A DNA stretch of 64,000 bases from Ampullaceana balthica (GCA_944989445.1 CALYLW010001199.1:1-64000); one strand, 5' to 3'; counted from the first letter of the stretch, positions 50,301 through 59,219 are shown. Notes: generated by a model from the sequence alone, not told the origin. Translations and numbers: made by a program.

Positions 50301-52153
50301 GAGTGGCAGCGCGCTGGACTGTCGTACCGATGGTCACGGGTTCGAATCCGTGTGAAGGCAAGGGCTTGTTCCCGGGGCCTAGGGCGTCCCTGAGTCACCC
50401 CGCTCCGAAGGGGTACCTAACACGACATGTAGTTAGGCGGCTGGGTAATGCGTGGAACCCACAAAGCCGTGGCCTGTGAACGCTGCATCACTTGCCAAAC
50501 AGATCATCTGTCATGGTCTGTGGACGCAACTATCTTCTGCATATGGATAAGTCATGGTTTGTGTTTAGTCCTGCATTTCTATTAGAGATTTAAATGTTGA
50601 TAAAGTGTTGGTTTTCCTGGATTCTTCAGGCAACCCATTCCACGCCCGAATTCCGGACGGGAAGAAGGAAAAATTGTATGTGTTTGTTCTTGCATACGGA
50701 ATAAGAAAGGTGTTTTTATCCTTATGTCTATCTGAGGGTTTTATTAAGTTATCTTTGTGTTGTATTTCTAAATTAGAATTAATTGCTTTATGTATGATTA
50801 CTACTTTGCTCTTGGCTCTTCTATCCTCTAGTGTTTCAAGGTTTAATGATTTAACTAATGGTGTTATTCTTGTCAGTTTTGAATATTCTCCAGTTATGAA
50901 TCTGGCAGCTCTTTCTTGAATTTGTTCTAGTTTATCAATGTTTTCTTTGGTGGATGGGTCCCATACAGAAGATGCATATTCAAGTACAGGTCTCACCAAA
51001 GTGAGGTAGCATTTTAGTTTTATATCTCTATTACATTTGTTAAAGTTTCTTTTTATAAAGCCTAAGGTTTTGTTTGATTTTTTAATAACTTCATTGACAT
51101 GAGGATTCCATGATAGTTTCTCATTTATTAAGACTCCTAAGTATTTTGCATCTTTAGTTTGGGTCAGTTCTTTCCCATGAATGTAATATTTTGAATTTAT
51201 TTGTTTCTTTTTCTTTGTTACTCTTAACAGTTGACACTTTTCTGGGTGGAAAGACATACTCCAGTTAGTTTCCCATTTTATCAATTCATCTAAGTCTTTT
51301 TGCAAAATTTTGCTATCTTGCTCTGATTAAATAGTTCTATAGATTATACAATCATCAGCAAATAACCTAACTTTTGTACCTGTTGAGATGTTGTTGAGAC
51401 ATCATATCTTTCGTCAAAAATATGCTATGAAATTCTTAATATCATGGCAGAAAAGGTAATAATTACAATACAATCGTGACTGAGATTAAAAAAGGCAAAA
51501 TATTTCTCTAATTCTGTGGACTCTACTCCGGATACTTCTCATGTACATCAATTTTCTTTCATTGTGAGATATGTCTTTGAAGATGAATATTATTTTGATG
51601 TTTATTAAAGTCACTAAAGTCCAGTATGTTCTGTACTATAGCATTTAATTTGCTAAATTTCCTAAATTGCTTCGAGATGGTTGGGGGGCCCAAAAGTAAA
51701 AAGTGCCTAGGGGCCCTGGGTCTCCTAAATCCGGGCCTGTATGCAAGAACAAACACATACAAAACCTTGATCTTCCCGTCTGGAATTCGGGCTTGGAATG
51801 GGTTGCCTGATCAAACCAGAAAAACCAACACACTATCAACATTTAAAACCTTAATAAAAATGCAAGAATAGACATAAACCACGGATAAGCGTTTGGGCGT
51901 AATAATCTTCAGTATAGAATGGGCGTCTGTACTAGATAAGGTAAGATAGGATAAGTGTAAAAGTTAAGATGAGGTAAAGTAAAATAAGGTAAGATAAGAT
52001 GAGGTAAAGTAAAATAAGGTAAGATAAGATAAGATCACTTACCCGCAGGTCACCCAGAGGGACTATGACCAGAAAACTAAAGATGGCGATGAAGCAGTAG
52101 ACGATGATCTTCTGGATATAAAAATGTTTGAGTAATTCCAAAACGGGCTTCAT
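38309..52153 (-). CDS. TMEM179-like four-pass membrane protein (5 coding exons)
   Basis: Minus-strand exons: 52043-52153, 42549-42778, 40965-41102, 39768-39846, 38309-38422. All introns are GT-AG (donors GTAAGT, GTATGT, GTGAGT, GTAAGT) and phases join, giving 223 residues; vertebrate TMEM179/179B are about 220-233. Four hydrophobic segments: IIVYCFIAIFSFLVIVPL (about 16-33), YSIAVSSVFCLIYPIIVGLI (exon 2), LCLVILMLVSACLISAGF (exon 3), and WLLFVSWLMQGLLGLW (exon 5). Family-like details are VVPL/IVPL after the first segment, CLLYSE in the first loop, GFKHLCD after the third, and a loop pattern SNFYVSLSVAT before the fourth. Function is poorly known in any animal. An AG precedes the ATG by four bases after a C-rich run, so a non-coding 5' exon is likely upstream. 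Intron 1 is about 9.3 kb of transposons. TMEM179 versus 179B is not resolved. Confidence 0.85.
38468..38816 (-). mobile_element. LINE 3' fragment in TMEM179-like intron 4
   Basis: Minus-sense 3' end of the GATAA-tailed LINE: C-terminal RT codons (ETLEGRRTKSKVVIIHKAIN through RAWNGLPEESRKTNTL), 3' UTR, stem-loop and AAGATAAG tail. It is close in sequence to the copy at 50.2 kb, so relatively young. Its tail lies 45 bases upstream of the exon 5 acceptor. Confidence 0.9.
39045..39197. repeat. 19-bp minisatellite
   Basis: About eight nearly perfect copies of TCCTATGTTTAAATATGGG, in intron 4 of the TMEM179-like gene. Confidence 0.93.
39544..39699. mobile_element. hAT-type MITE with perfect 8-bp duplication
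   Basis: It starts CAGGGGCGGATGAAG and ends CTTAATCCGCCATAG, and is flanked by CTACTAGT on both sides. At 156 bp it is a deleted relative of the 630-bp element in TATDN3 intron 1 and shares its GGGGCCC-rich blocks. It lies just outside exon 4 of the TMEM179-like gene. Confidence 0.88.
39972..40409. mobile_element. hAT-type MITE, TAGGGCTG family, perfect 8-bp duplication
   Basis: It begins TAGGGCTGAGGAAG and ends GTACCAGCCCTA, and is flanked by CTAAAAAT on both sides. Subterminal sequence is rich in CGATTAATCG-type palindromes. A second copy lies at 57,952-58,361. It is in intron 3 of the TMEM179-like gene. Confidence 0.85.
41908..42501. mobile_element. hAT-type MITE expanded internally by a minisatellite
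   Basis: Termini CGGAGGCGTCCCTAGGG and CCCTAGTGACGCCTCTG are inverted, and the flanks ATGGGCAC and TGGGGCAC match at 6 of 8. It is 594 bp, against 164 and 126 bp for the other copies, and the excess is the 18-bp array inside. It sits in intron 2 of the TMEM179-like gene, 47 bp from the exon 2 donor. Confidence 0.8.
42016..42452. repeat. 18-bp minisatellite with self-complementary units
   Basis: About 24 almost identical units of GTCACCCCATGTGATGGC; the first few have CATCAC instead of CGTCAC. Within a unit, CATCAC or GTCAC can pair with GTGATG or GTGAT around a short loop. All six frames stay open because 18 is divisible by 3, giving long spurious proteins on both strands. Confidence 0.96.
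43026..43620 (-). mobile_element. LINE 3' fragment interrupted by another LINE piece
   Basis: Minus-sense copy of the GATAA-tailed LINE in TMEM179-like intron 1. The 3' stem-loop (GACGCTCCTTCTATAAAGAAG on the plus strand spans it) and C-terminal RT codons are recognisable on both sides of a 240-bp insertion at 43,221-43,460. The tail itself is lost. Confidence 0.8.
43221..43460 (+). mobile_element. Second-family LINE fragment nested in the LINE, 11-bp duplication
   Basis: Plus-sense codons resembling KTILQGTVRGGRKRGRQKKRW, then DDIKEWTGLSFSDSQRAAQD and KWRVLLTS, with one stop after KKRW, are the C-terminal block of a LINE reverse transcriptase of the type seen at 19.9-20.6 kb. The sequence GTTCTTGCATA flanks it on both sides (43,210-43,220 and 43,461-43,471), a clear target duplication. 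Confidence 0.8.
43690..44026. mobile_element. hAT-type MITE, CAGGGATCAGGAAAC family
   Basis: Termini CAGGGATCAGGAAAC and GTTTCCCGACCTCTG are inverted (12 of 15). The flanks CTATAAGG and CTAAAAGA match at 6 of 8. The interior shows GGCTCGCGAGCC and repeated ATGTGGCTCT, typical of a widespread hAT-derived family. Confidence 0.8.
44150..45415. repeat. 24-bp minisatellite, about 52 units
   Basis: The unit contains GGCTAACCATGCCCCATTAG followed by AGTA or TGTA. Point variants (GAACC, CCCCC, CAATGAG) recur at intervals, hinting at block duplication. Since 24 is divisible by 3, the minus strand shows a 218-codon frame of AWLAYSNG repeats; no splice or start context supports it as a gene. It is in intron 1 of the TMEM179-like gene. 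Confidence 0.95.
45960..46457. repeat. 23-bp minisatellite carrying CACGTG in most units
   Basis: About 21 units containing ACACGTGATTCTAAATACCC. Most carry a perfect E-box CACGTG; a few have CACATG or CACGTT. It is in intron 1 of the TMEM179-like gene. Confidence 0.95.
46460..46566. repeat. 34-bp unit repeated three times
   Basis: Three units, each with CTTTAAAATGTTAAGACCAG and AAATCACCATGG or AAATCATCATCG. They directly follow the 23-bp array. Confidence 0.9.
46731..46932 (+). mobile_element. tRNA-derived SINE, 3'-truncated
   Basis: Head GACGCGGTGGTCGAGAGGTA, B box GGTTCGAATCC, and the body to GTGAACGCTGCAT. The stem-loop and tail are missing. It is close to the 31.97-kb copy. Confidence 0.9.
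47246..47424. mobile_element. hAT-type MITE, CAGGGGCGTAG family
   Basis: Termini CAGGGGCGTAGCTATAGGG and CCCTACGCCTCTG are inverted. The flanks GAGCAAGC and GCTCAAGC match at 6 of 8. It spans 179 bp and contains GGCGCC blocks. Confidence 0.75.
47927..48118. mobile_element. hAT-type MITE, CAGTGRTGGYGAA family
   Basis: Termini CAGTGATGGTGAAGC and GGTTCGCCACCACTG are inverted at 12 of 15 positions. The flanks CCCTAGAC and CGATAGAC match at 6 of 8. A GGCTCGCGTGCC block is subterminal. Confidence 0.75.
48196..48421 (+). mobile_element. SINE head joined to a MITE tail
   Basis: 48,196 to about 48,303 is the SINE head (GGCACGGTGGTCGAGTGG, then CGCATTCGAATCC) and body. From about 48,309 the sequence is the right part of the CAGAGGCGTCAC-family MITE (AGGGTTGGTGTCC through TAGTGACGCCACTG). 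The junction lies in GGCGTCCC, which both families contain. Confidence 0.75.
50221..51390 (-). mobile_element. LINE copy B, youngest copy, with 246-codon RT frame
   Basis: Minus-sense, 5'-truncated copy of the GATAA-tailed LINE inside the hAT element. The frame 50,565-51,305 (246 codons) covers the end of the RT: LDELIKWETNWSMSFHPEKC, AKYLGVLINEKLSWNPHVNE, YLTLVRPVLEYASSVWDPS, KLEQIQERAARFITGEYSK and RAWNGLPEESRKTNTL, then stop. This arrangement is the thumb/C-terminal part of CR1/Jockey-type LINEs. Upstream, FADD codons are present but a stop separates them. The 3' stem-loop is at 50,234-50,267. It is interrupted by a SINE at about 50,286. Confidence 0.93.
50285..50547 (+). mobile_element. 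tRNA-derived SINE nested in LINE copy B
   Basis: Head GTCGCGGTGGTCGAGTGGC, B box GGTTCGAATCC, body, then a 3' end cut inside the stem-loop (CTTCTGCATA followed directly by TGGATAAG). LINE sequence continues on both sides, with a short repeated ATGGTT at the junctions. SINE and LINE lie in opposite orientations. It is the innermost element of the nest. Confidence 0.88.
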
Positions 52154-52159
52154 TTTTCT

Positions 52160-53150
52160 GGGGGGTTGTTTTGCTTTGCGTCTCTATAACGTTAAACCCC
52201 TTGTCAAATGAACTGGGAAAAGTCTTCGTAGATCGAAGGAGGCGCTCCTGGTTCACACGGGGGTGAAGACAACTGATAGTCATCCAGTTAGGATGAATTC
52301 AGACGACTGATGGATGATGACCCGACGCTTCTTGGCCAGGTCATGTGCTAACAAAAGACGAGCTCTCCCAAGGGATATTATGACAATGTGTAGAGCGTTG
52401 ACCCCAGACCGTTTAACTCCCAGGACCAGGCAGCGAGGAACGATTTACGACTGGACTTGATAGATGAAACAGAGCGATGTGCTCTATACAGCAGTCACTC
52501 CGGCTAATGGAACTGCAGCAGTCACTGGAAGAATGTAGGAAAGGTAAGTTAGTGTAGTTTACAAAAAGATGTGAGGTTAAGGGATCGTTAAACATAACAA
52601 AATGGAACTTAAGGATGGGGGTGGGAGTGGAATAAATATCACGTGGACCAGATAAAGTGAACACAGACAATTTGATTAACACAATCCTGTAATGTCCTGA
52701 AGCCCACAAGTTAGCCCTCCGCCGAAATCCCCTCTGCCGAAATCGATACTTTATTTTATACCCACCAACTATAAATAACCCAAGAGTTCTCTCCATTAAT
52801 TTCAAACTTTGCATATTAACTCCATTCCCTAATGTACAACTGTCATTGAAAACAAAAGCAAATAAACGAAATTATACATTCAAAGTTCTGTATTTTTAAA
52901 AGAAAAAATGTTTTTCCTACAGAGTATTTTTGCGTGCGTTAAGGATGAGATGCATACCTGAAAGACATTGACACTGGCCTGGGGTGGCAGAATGCATTCG
53001 AGTCAAGATTCCGTCATTTCACAGCCAAACTGCAGGAAAGATGCGAAAAAAATTTATGAAATGTAAAAAATTTACATAAATAAATACATACATAAATTTT
53101 AAGAAGTTATAAATTTTTATTTAAAAAAAAAGGCAAGTAAAAAACTACAA
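52160..53150. other. Upstream region of the TMEM179-like gene
   Basis: This is unique sequence. On the minus strand a segment bounded by CACCCCAG and CTTTCAG followed by GTATGC (about 52,948-52,970) could be a small 5' UTR exon of the TMEM179-like gene. No coding frame is convincing. Confidence 0.3.
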
Positions 53151-53154
53151 AACA

Positions 53155-53425
53155 CCACGGTGCAGCAGAATGGTATTACACAACACAATGGTACAACACA
53201 ACACCAGGGTACAACACAACACCAGGGTACAACACAACACCGGGGTACAACACAACGGTACTACAACAGAACACCACGGATTCAACAACACGGTACAACA
53301 CATTATCACAGTACAAAACAACAACACGGTACAATACAACACCACGGTGCAACACAACACCATGGTGCAACACAATGGTACAACACATCCCTGCGGTGAA
53401 CACAACACCACGTTACAACTCCACA
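53155..53425. repeat. Degenerate 18-bp ACAACACAACACCACGGT-type minisatellite
   Basis: About 14 degenerate units built from ACAACAC and CACGGTAC or CAGGGTAC words. It yields short overlapping frames on both strands that have no other support. Confidence 0.9.
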
Positions 53426-54046
53426 GGTAAATTTTACACTATTTTTTTTACTATACATTAAAGCGCACCGCACTATCAGTGCATGGGGTCATGGGGGTCA
53501 CAGCACTCGATCTATAGAAACTCTATGTTGACTTTTCACCCAGCTAAACGCACTGAAACGCCAAGTCAGAGACTCGACAAACGCCAAGTTCTCTCGTGCG
53601 ATTAGAGGTTTGAAATAAAAATAGCAGCACATAATATTTTAATTAGAGCTCCCCTTAAGTCTCTAGCAATGTCAAGCATATCTTTTTTCGAGATGGTGGT
53701 CGAGGGCTTTGTTTTGCCACAGATGACATGTTATCTAACGCACCGGGTACTTAACATTGGCATACACACGTGTGAATTAAATACATGGGCGTAGCCAGAG
53801 GTAGTGCCACGCGAGAGGGTGTGCCAAGACCCCCCCCACTCAATATCAAGATTTACGACCCCCACCCCCCACACACACACCCTTACACGGCGCCCTCCTT
53901 ACGCAACCGATAAAATCGACAAGATCCGTCCAATGACATCTGTATCTGCCACCCTGGGCGATAAACTCATGGCTCCCCCACCCACCGAACACCATTATGG
54001 ACCTCATCAAATGTCTACTTTCGTCAACTTCTCCTCTGGTAGTGAC

Positions 54047-54223
54047 CAATGTTTCCTTTAAGGTTCGTTGGTCCGTGTGCAAAGTAAAAAAAAACACACA
54101 CAAAAACTCGTTTGCAAAGTTGCACAGCATCCATTTTTGTGCAATATTTTACCAAATTTGCTGCACGGTAATTCTAAACTGCCACGCAGCATGGCCAGAT
54201 CTCTGCGTGACCGCAGAATATTG
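54047..54223. mobile_element. MITE, CAATGTTCCCTTTAAGG family, copy 1
   Basis: It starts CAATGTTTCCTTTAAGG and ends in a decayed GAATATTG. The flanks GTAGTGAC and GTTGTGAC match at 7 of 8. The interior block TTTGCTGCACGGTAATTCTA is shared with the copy at 58.37 kb. Confidence 0.75.
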
Positions 54224-54869
54224 GTTGTGACATAATCTGATAGCAAACTTTTTTTTTGCGTAAGATTTGTTATACCTGCAGTGTTCTAACATCTTTCGTT
54301 GACCTCAAGCCTTTTCTATTGTCAAAAAAATGAACAATTTGTCGTGGATCCCATGAATCTTGGACTTCAATAAATGCCCCCCCCCCACTCCTCCCTAAAA
54401 CTTCGTGGAAACATTACATTTTAGGGGACACGACCACGTAACAACGTCGTCTGCCTGAGATTCTAACATTCCCACCGCACACCTCAGAGAGGGCCCTTTA
54501 ACGCAAAGGAAGCGATAAATTCAAACTTCGAACCATTCGTCCTTGACATTAACCTTGCACACACTTAAGAGTGCAGGCCCTTGGTTTCATGTCACAAATC
54601 CGAGCTAGTGCCTTTAAGTCGGAGAAACCCCCAAAAAAGTTTTTTTTTAATTTTTCAAACTTTACCTAAATTGTTAAATATTGTTTCTTTCTTCTCTCCC
54701 CATGCCTTGTTATGTTTTTATCTTCAGGTAGACACAAGACAAGCCTGGTTAAGATGGCGCTTGAAATGTTTCAAATTTATTTGTAAATAAGAGGCATTGA
54801 AAAAAAAAGTTTTGGAAAATTTATCAGTCGCTTGATGGGCGTTGTCAAAACTTCTACAGAACATAATAG

Positions 54870-55350
54870 TACTTGTGAGAATTGTACGCACTACTACTTG
54901 TGAGAGCTGTACACATTAAAGCTTGTGTGAATTGTACACATTGGTACTTCTGAGAATTGTACACATTAGTACATGCGATAATTGTAAACAGTACATTTGA
55001 GAATCGTGCACAATAGTGCTTGTGAGCATTGTACACATTAGTACTTCTGAGAATTGTACACATTAGTACATTTGAGAATCGTACACAATGGTGCTTGTAA
55101 GAATTGTACAAATTAGTAAATGTGAGAATTGTACAATTAAGTACATGTGAGAATTGTACAATTAAGTACATGTGAGAATTGTACACAATAGTGCTTGTAA
55201 GAATTGTACATAATTAGTACATGTGAGAATTGTACACATTAGTACATTTGAGAATCGAACACAATAGTGCTTGTAGGAATTTTACATAATTAGTACCTGT
55301 GAGAATTGTACACTTTAGTACATGTGAGAATTGTACACAATAGTGGTTTT
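54870..55350. repeat. Degenerate 25-bp minisatellite
   Basis: About 19 units of the type GTACACATTAGTACATGTG then AGAATT, with GTGCTTGTAAGAATT variants alternating. The alternation gives a rough two-unit higher-order pattern. Confidence 0.88.
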
Positions 55351-55814
55351 GGGATTGTTCATTGTACATTCAATACTTGGGTCGCGCTGAACAAATTTGA
55401 TCTGTATTCAGATGAGGATTGTCTTAAAAATTCCCCGCTGCAATGATAACATACCGATACTTTTTTATACAGTAGCCCATCGATCTCTCTTCTCCCACCA
55501 GCCTTCCAACGTTTGGTTAGCAAATAAAGACCTTGTTTTTTCTAAGAAATGTACCAGATCAGGTGAGTCGGTGGGCCTACATATCGAAATTAAAGGAAAA
55601 GGTGGTGGGGGGGGGGAAGGTCTTGTTAAGTCAGGTATGATGGCAACGCCCAGAGCAGGTTTACAACTTGACTGACGACCTTGACTTTGATAGGGGGAGG
55701 AACCTGACGGATGGGGTGAAATCTGGGACGTGTGTCAGGTAACACCTCCCCCTTCTCATGGTTCGGCAACGCGGAAACCAGTTTTGGGGTTGTAAGTTAC
55801 GTCGTTGTACATAA

Positions 55815-56351
55815 AAATGTGTTGACATTGGTAGAAGGGAACATGTGTTGACATTGGTAGAAGGGAACATGTGTTGACATTGGTAGAAGGGAACATGTGT
55901 TGACATTTGTAGAAGGGAACATGCGTTGTCATTGGTAGAAGGGAACATGTGTTGTCATTGGTAGAAGGGAACATGTGTTGACATTGGTAGAAGGGAACAT
56001 GTTTTGACATTGGTAGAAGGGAACATGTGTTGACATTGGTATAAATAAACCTTTGTATTGACATTGGTAGATGGGAACATGCGTCAACATTGGTAGAAGG
56101 GAACATGTGTTGACATTGGTAGATGGGAACATGCGTTGACATAGGTAGAAGGGAACATGTGTTGACATTGGTAGAAGGGAACATGTGTTGACATTGGTAG
56201 AAGGGAACATGTGTTGACATTGGTAGAAGGGAACATGTGTTGACATTGGTAGAAGGGAACATGTGTCGACATTGGTAGAAAGGAACATGTGTTGACATTG
56301 GTAGAAGGGAACATGTGTTGACATTGGTAGAAGGGAACATGTGTTGACATT
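55815..56351. repeat. 26-bp minisatellite, about 20 units
   Basis: Units contain GTGTTGACATTGGTAGAAGG then GAACAT. One unit near 56,040 is disrupted (ATAAATAAACCTTTGTA). Frames on the minus strand (VPFYQCQHMFPSTN type) result from the repeat only; 26 bp cycles through all three frames, which explains the overlap. Confidence 0.94.
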
Positions 56352-56595
56352 GCTAGCTGATCTATGTATTTAATTCGATAAAAAATTACTGGCCACTTGT
56401 TTAAAAAAAATATCAAGGATTGTATCAACTAATATTCCATAATGCTTTTTGAGAAATCCACGTTGGGTTTTGTTTAACTGCCAAACTTGGTCGAACATGA
56501 GTGTACGGATTCGGGCTGTTAAATGGCTAAAGAATAAATACATTTCCCCATCTCAGATGTTTGTAATTCGTGTGAGACGCCGCTTCCCAAGGATC

Positions 56596-56736
56596 CAATG
56601 TTTCCTTTAATGGTAGCATCCATTTTTAAAGTAAAGCAATATTTTTACAAAATACGCAAATTTTTTAAAAAATTCTAAACTGCTGAGCGGCGTCGGTCAG
56701 ACATCTTCGTGGCCGCGCAGCTTAAAGGGAACATTG
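56596..56736. mobile_element. MITE, CAATGTTCCCTTTAAGG family, copy 2, perfect 8-bp duplication
   Basis: It starts CAATGTTTCCTTTAA and ends CTTAAAGGGAACATTG, and is flanked by CAAGGATC on both sides. It is 141 bp long and holds GGCGTCGGTCAGACATCTTC, shared with copy 3. An 8-bp duplication points to the hAT superfamily. Confidence 0.88.
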
Positions 56737-56739
56737 CAA

Positions 56740-57943
56740 GGATCTAAAATGAACTTATTTGAAATAATTTGAAAATTAGAGCCACAGTTGTCAAAGGGTT
56801 CTTTTGATCTCCACGCTTTACACAGATCCTATTACCAAGGTCTAAACCAATTTTCAAACGAAAAAAAAGCCCCAATTATCCATGCATTTGAATATCATAT
56901 AAAGAATTTTAAAAATAGAATGTTGGTACAGAATTAACTTTTAATGAAACAGTTCAGGTAAAGATAAACAGCAATAGATTCAAAACCATTCTAGTAAACA
57001 AATGTTTGCGCCAAAAGTTATATGTCAATTAACAATAGAAAAAATACACCAAAGATTGCAGCGTAAATTGTGAAATTCAAAATTCGCTGGAACAACAAAA
57101 TTGGGGGGCGATGGGTGATGTCACTCACAACTTTGAGTTACAGTTTAACAATGGGATTTTCGCCATATTAAAGTGTTAGTTATCTAATCTGACAATTTAC
57201 AATCTTTCAACAAGATTTCCAAAACTTTATTTTGAGCTAGTCAATTTATTAACAAAAGTAGTTTGTGTAGCGCCCCACGAAATTTACTTTAATAAGATGC
57301 TTACTCTCTAACAACGGGAAAAGTTGTCTCAGTGACGAGCTAGTAAATTAAAAAAACAAACTGGAAGCCCTTTCGTTTTATAAATACGCTACGTGGAAGT
57401 GTGGAAGGTTCGTTTTGAAACATTTTTGTAATAACAATTTAGCTCAAATAAACTGTAGGTCAAATAGGGGAAATAACCGCAGTAGATAAATGGTAAACTT
57501 ACCTTGGGACATAATAAAGGGAAACTAATCGAAGGGCATAATATGGAAAATAATCAAGGACAAAATCGGGAAACCGAAACAAGGAACACAATAGGCCACT
57601 CGGGGCCCGGAAGGAATTTACAGAATTTCTATTTGTCTCCGTTTAATAATAAATGAGTCCGAATCTCACCTTCAACGCGAGGACAAACAAGATGAAGCTA
57701 TAAATATCTCTAATGGGACTTTTTGTGATCGTTGTCTTCGCTGACCTTGGTATCGACCAGATTTCGTTTAAAGCTATCATAGAATCCCTTGATAATTCAT
57801 GCCATATTAGATCGTTACTTTACATAAACCGCCCAACAATGTCACCAGGCAGAAAGTGAAGTGGAAAGCTGGAGGCCAGCTCAAAAGAAAGCACCTATGA
57901 AATACCCGACGGCGCAACCTTACGACAGGCATCGCAAAGATGG
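56740..57943. other. Unique intergenic sequence, no gene recognised
   Basis: No repeat family or convincing exon. A minus-strand GAAG then GTGAGATT near 57,670 is donor-like after a short open stretch (PIRDIYSFILFVLALK), but no partner acceptor or homologue is recognised. Confidence 0.4.
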
Positions 57944-57951
57944 GTTAAAAC

Positions 57952-58361
57952 TAAGGCCCGCACTGATTAATTTTTTCTTCTTCGATTAATCGGGGAAAAT
58001 TTAATAGATTAATCGATCAGTTTCGATTATTTATATTTTTATAACGCATATATAGATCCCGTTAAGTCCCGATTCATTATTTTGTGAAATCGGTTTAGTC
58101 GCGGTAATTCCATGGCTCCCAAATTTTGTGACGTTACACAGAAAATTCGTTCTGCTATGCAAGAAATAAGAAAGAAACATCTTTTTGTTTACGTGTGCAC
58201 ATCTAAATAAATAATAATAATAATACGAGGGAAAAGTATTTAGTAACAAAAATATAAATTATTAACAAATTGGAAAAAAAATAATTAGAAATATTTTCTT
58301 AAATTTTAATAGATTAAATTTTTAACGATTAATCGATTAATCTTTAATTGCCGCAGCCCTA
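57952..58361. mobile_element. hAT-type MITE, TAGGGCTG family, copy 2
   Basis: It starts TAAGGCCCGCACTGATTAA and ends TTGCCGCAGCCCTA, flanked by GTTAAAAC on both sides (57,944-57,951 and 58,362-58,369). Subterminal CGATTAATCGATTAATC palindromes match the copy at 39,972. The right duplication is also the left flank of the next MITE. Confidence 0.87.
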
Positions 58362-58369
58362 GTTAAAAC

Positions 58370-58557
58370 CAATGTTCCTTCTAAGGCTCGTTGGTTCTTG
58401 TGCTCATAAAAAATAAACTCGTGTGCAAAGTTACCCATTTCCCATTTTTTTGTAGCGACATTTTAATATTTTTGCTACGCGGTAATTCTAAACTACTGCG
58501 CGGCGTCGGTCAGATATTTTCGCAACCGCGCAGCCGCTCAGCTGAAAGGGAACATTG
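58370..58557. mobile_element. MITE, CAATGTTCCCTTTAAGG family, copy 3
   Basis: It starts CAATGTTCCTTCTAAGG and ends GCTGAAAGGGAACATTG. Its left flank is GTTAAAAC and its right flank GTTACAAC (7 of 8). Confidence 0.85.
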
Positions 58558-59219
58558 GTTACAACTGGAGCCAACTAAAAAGAATCGCTGAGATTGGAGA
58601 ACTCCGGGAATCTGTGATTCGCCGCCTTTATATCAGACAAGGTGACCGACAGTGCTGACGAAGACACCCCAAGTATTACCCCAGTAATATATATAATATT
58701 TACCGGTGTGAAATAGGATGTATAAAAATGTATTATAGCTGGATGGATGGGATACTGCAATCAGACTGGATAGATAATCCACATAGCCAAATAATCAAGA
58801 GAGAAACTTTTTAACTTAAAGAATTTGTGTATACATTTTTTGTAAAATTACTGACAAGTTTAAAAAAAAACATAAAACTTTTCGAGGTTCTATGAAAGTT
58901 GAAGCGAATTTCTTAGCCTAGGTGACGTGCTAGGCAATAATGTCATTGTAATACATACATAAATGTGTGGGATAAACGTCACGGATCATCGGTTTGAAAC
59001 ATTAATGGCATTGTTGAAAATATTCAGACGGAGCATTGGTTGCAGACGGGGAAGAGCCAATACGGCAACATTTTGATTGATCTGTCTGACGTAACTGGAG
59101 TTTTATTATTTGAGAATGGATTCTTGCTAGGCGGAGAAACAACATCATCTCATTGTGAGTTCAAATGGCCCATCAAAATCACGCGGATAATATGTCGCTG
59201 TTCGTACCACTTGGAGGCA

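Larger units (their letters stand above)
49650..51625 (+). pseudogene. hAT transposase relic (ZMYM1-like type), interrupted
   Basis: With small frame changes, the plus strand reads GETRPRPWIIVWKIKGAVFY, then CAPCKMFGKCGSLANEGFID and WKNLF (49,717-49,790), then RMKGHSEEHRSEFAK, then TEEEIKYWDKALRRIVAVV (about 49,897-49,955). This is the TTF-type zinc finger and following helix of hAT transposases of the ZMYM1-like group. After a LINE insertion (50,221 to about 51,390) come SYLSSKICYEILNIMAEKV and DSTPDTSHVHQ (about 51,520-51,552), the start of the catalytic domain with its first Asp. The rest of the catalytic and dimerisation regions is absent. Frameshifts and stops show that it is dead. Confidence 0.8.
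48747..51739 (+). mobile_element. hAT transposon with terminal repeats and perfect 8-bp duplication
   Basis: It starts CAGGGCCGGATTT and ends AAATCCGGGCCTG, inverted repeats matching at 12 of 13. The flanks are TATGCAAG at 48,739-48,746 and at 51,740-51,747. Removing the element and one copy rejoins the LINE. Subterminal GGGCCTAGGGCCCC blocks are shared with the right end (CCTAGGGGCCCTGGG). It contains a broken transposase, a later LINE and a SINE, so its original length was nearer 1.8 kb. Confidence 0.93.
48430..52036 (+). mobile_element. LINE copy A, split by a hAT element
   Basis: The left part, 48,430-48,746, reads as RT C-terminal codons (ENIDKLVHIQKR, VRFITGEH, LKTLEDRS). The right part, 51,748-52,036, continues exactly where it stopped (RTNTYKTLIFPSGIRAWNGL) and runs into the 3' UTR, a degraded stem-loop and a 100-bp tail of GATAAG/GTAAAGTAAAATAAG units. 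That tail ends next to the exon 1 donor of the TMEM179-like gene. Confidence 0.88.

Noticed and set aside
53804..54246. Short overlapping frames on both strands
   Set aside because: They cross a MITE and a C-rich stretch; none resembles a known protein and they contradict one another.
55756..56428. Three overlapping minus-strand frames with VPFYQCQHMFPSTN repeats
   Set aside because: The 26-bp unit passes through all frames, so any array of it gives such open frames; no independent coding evidence.
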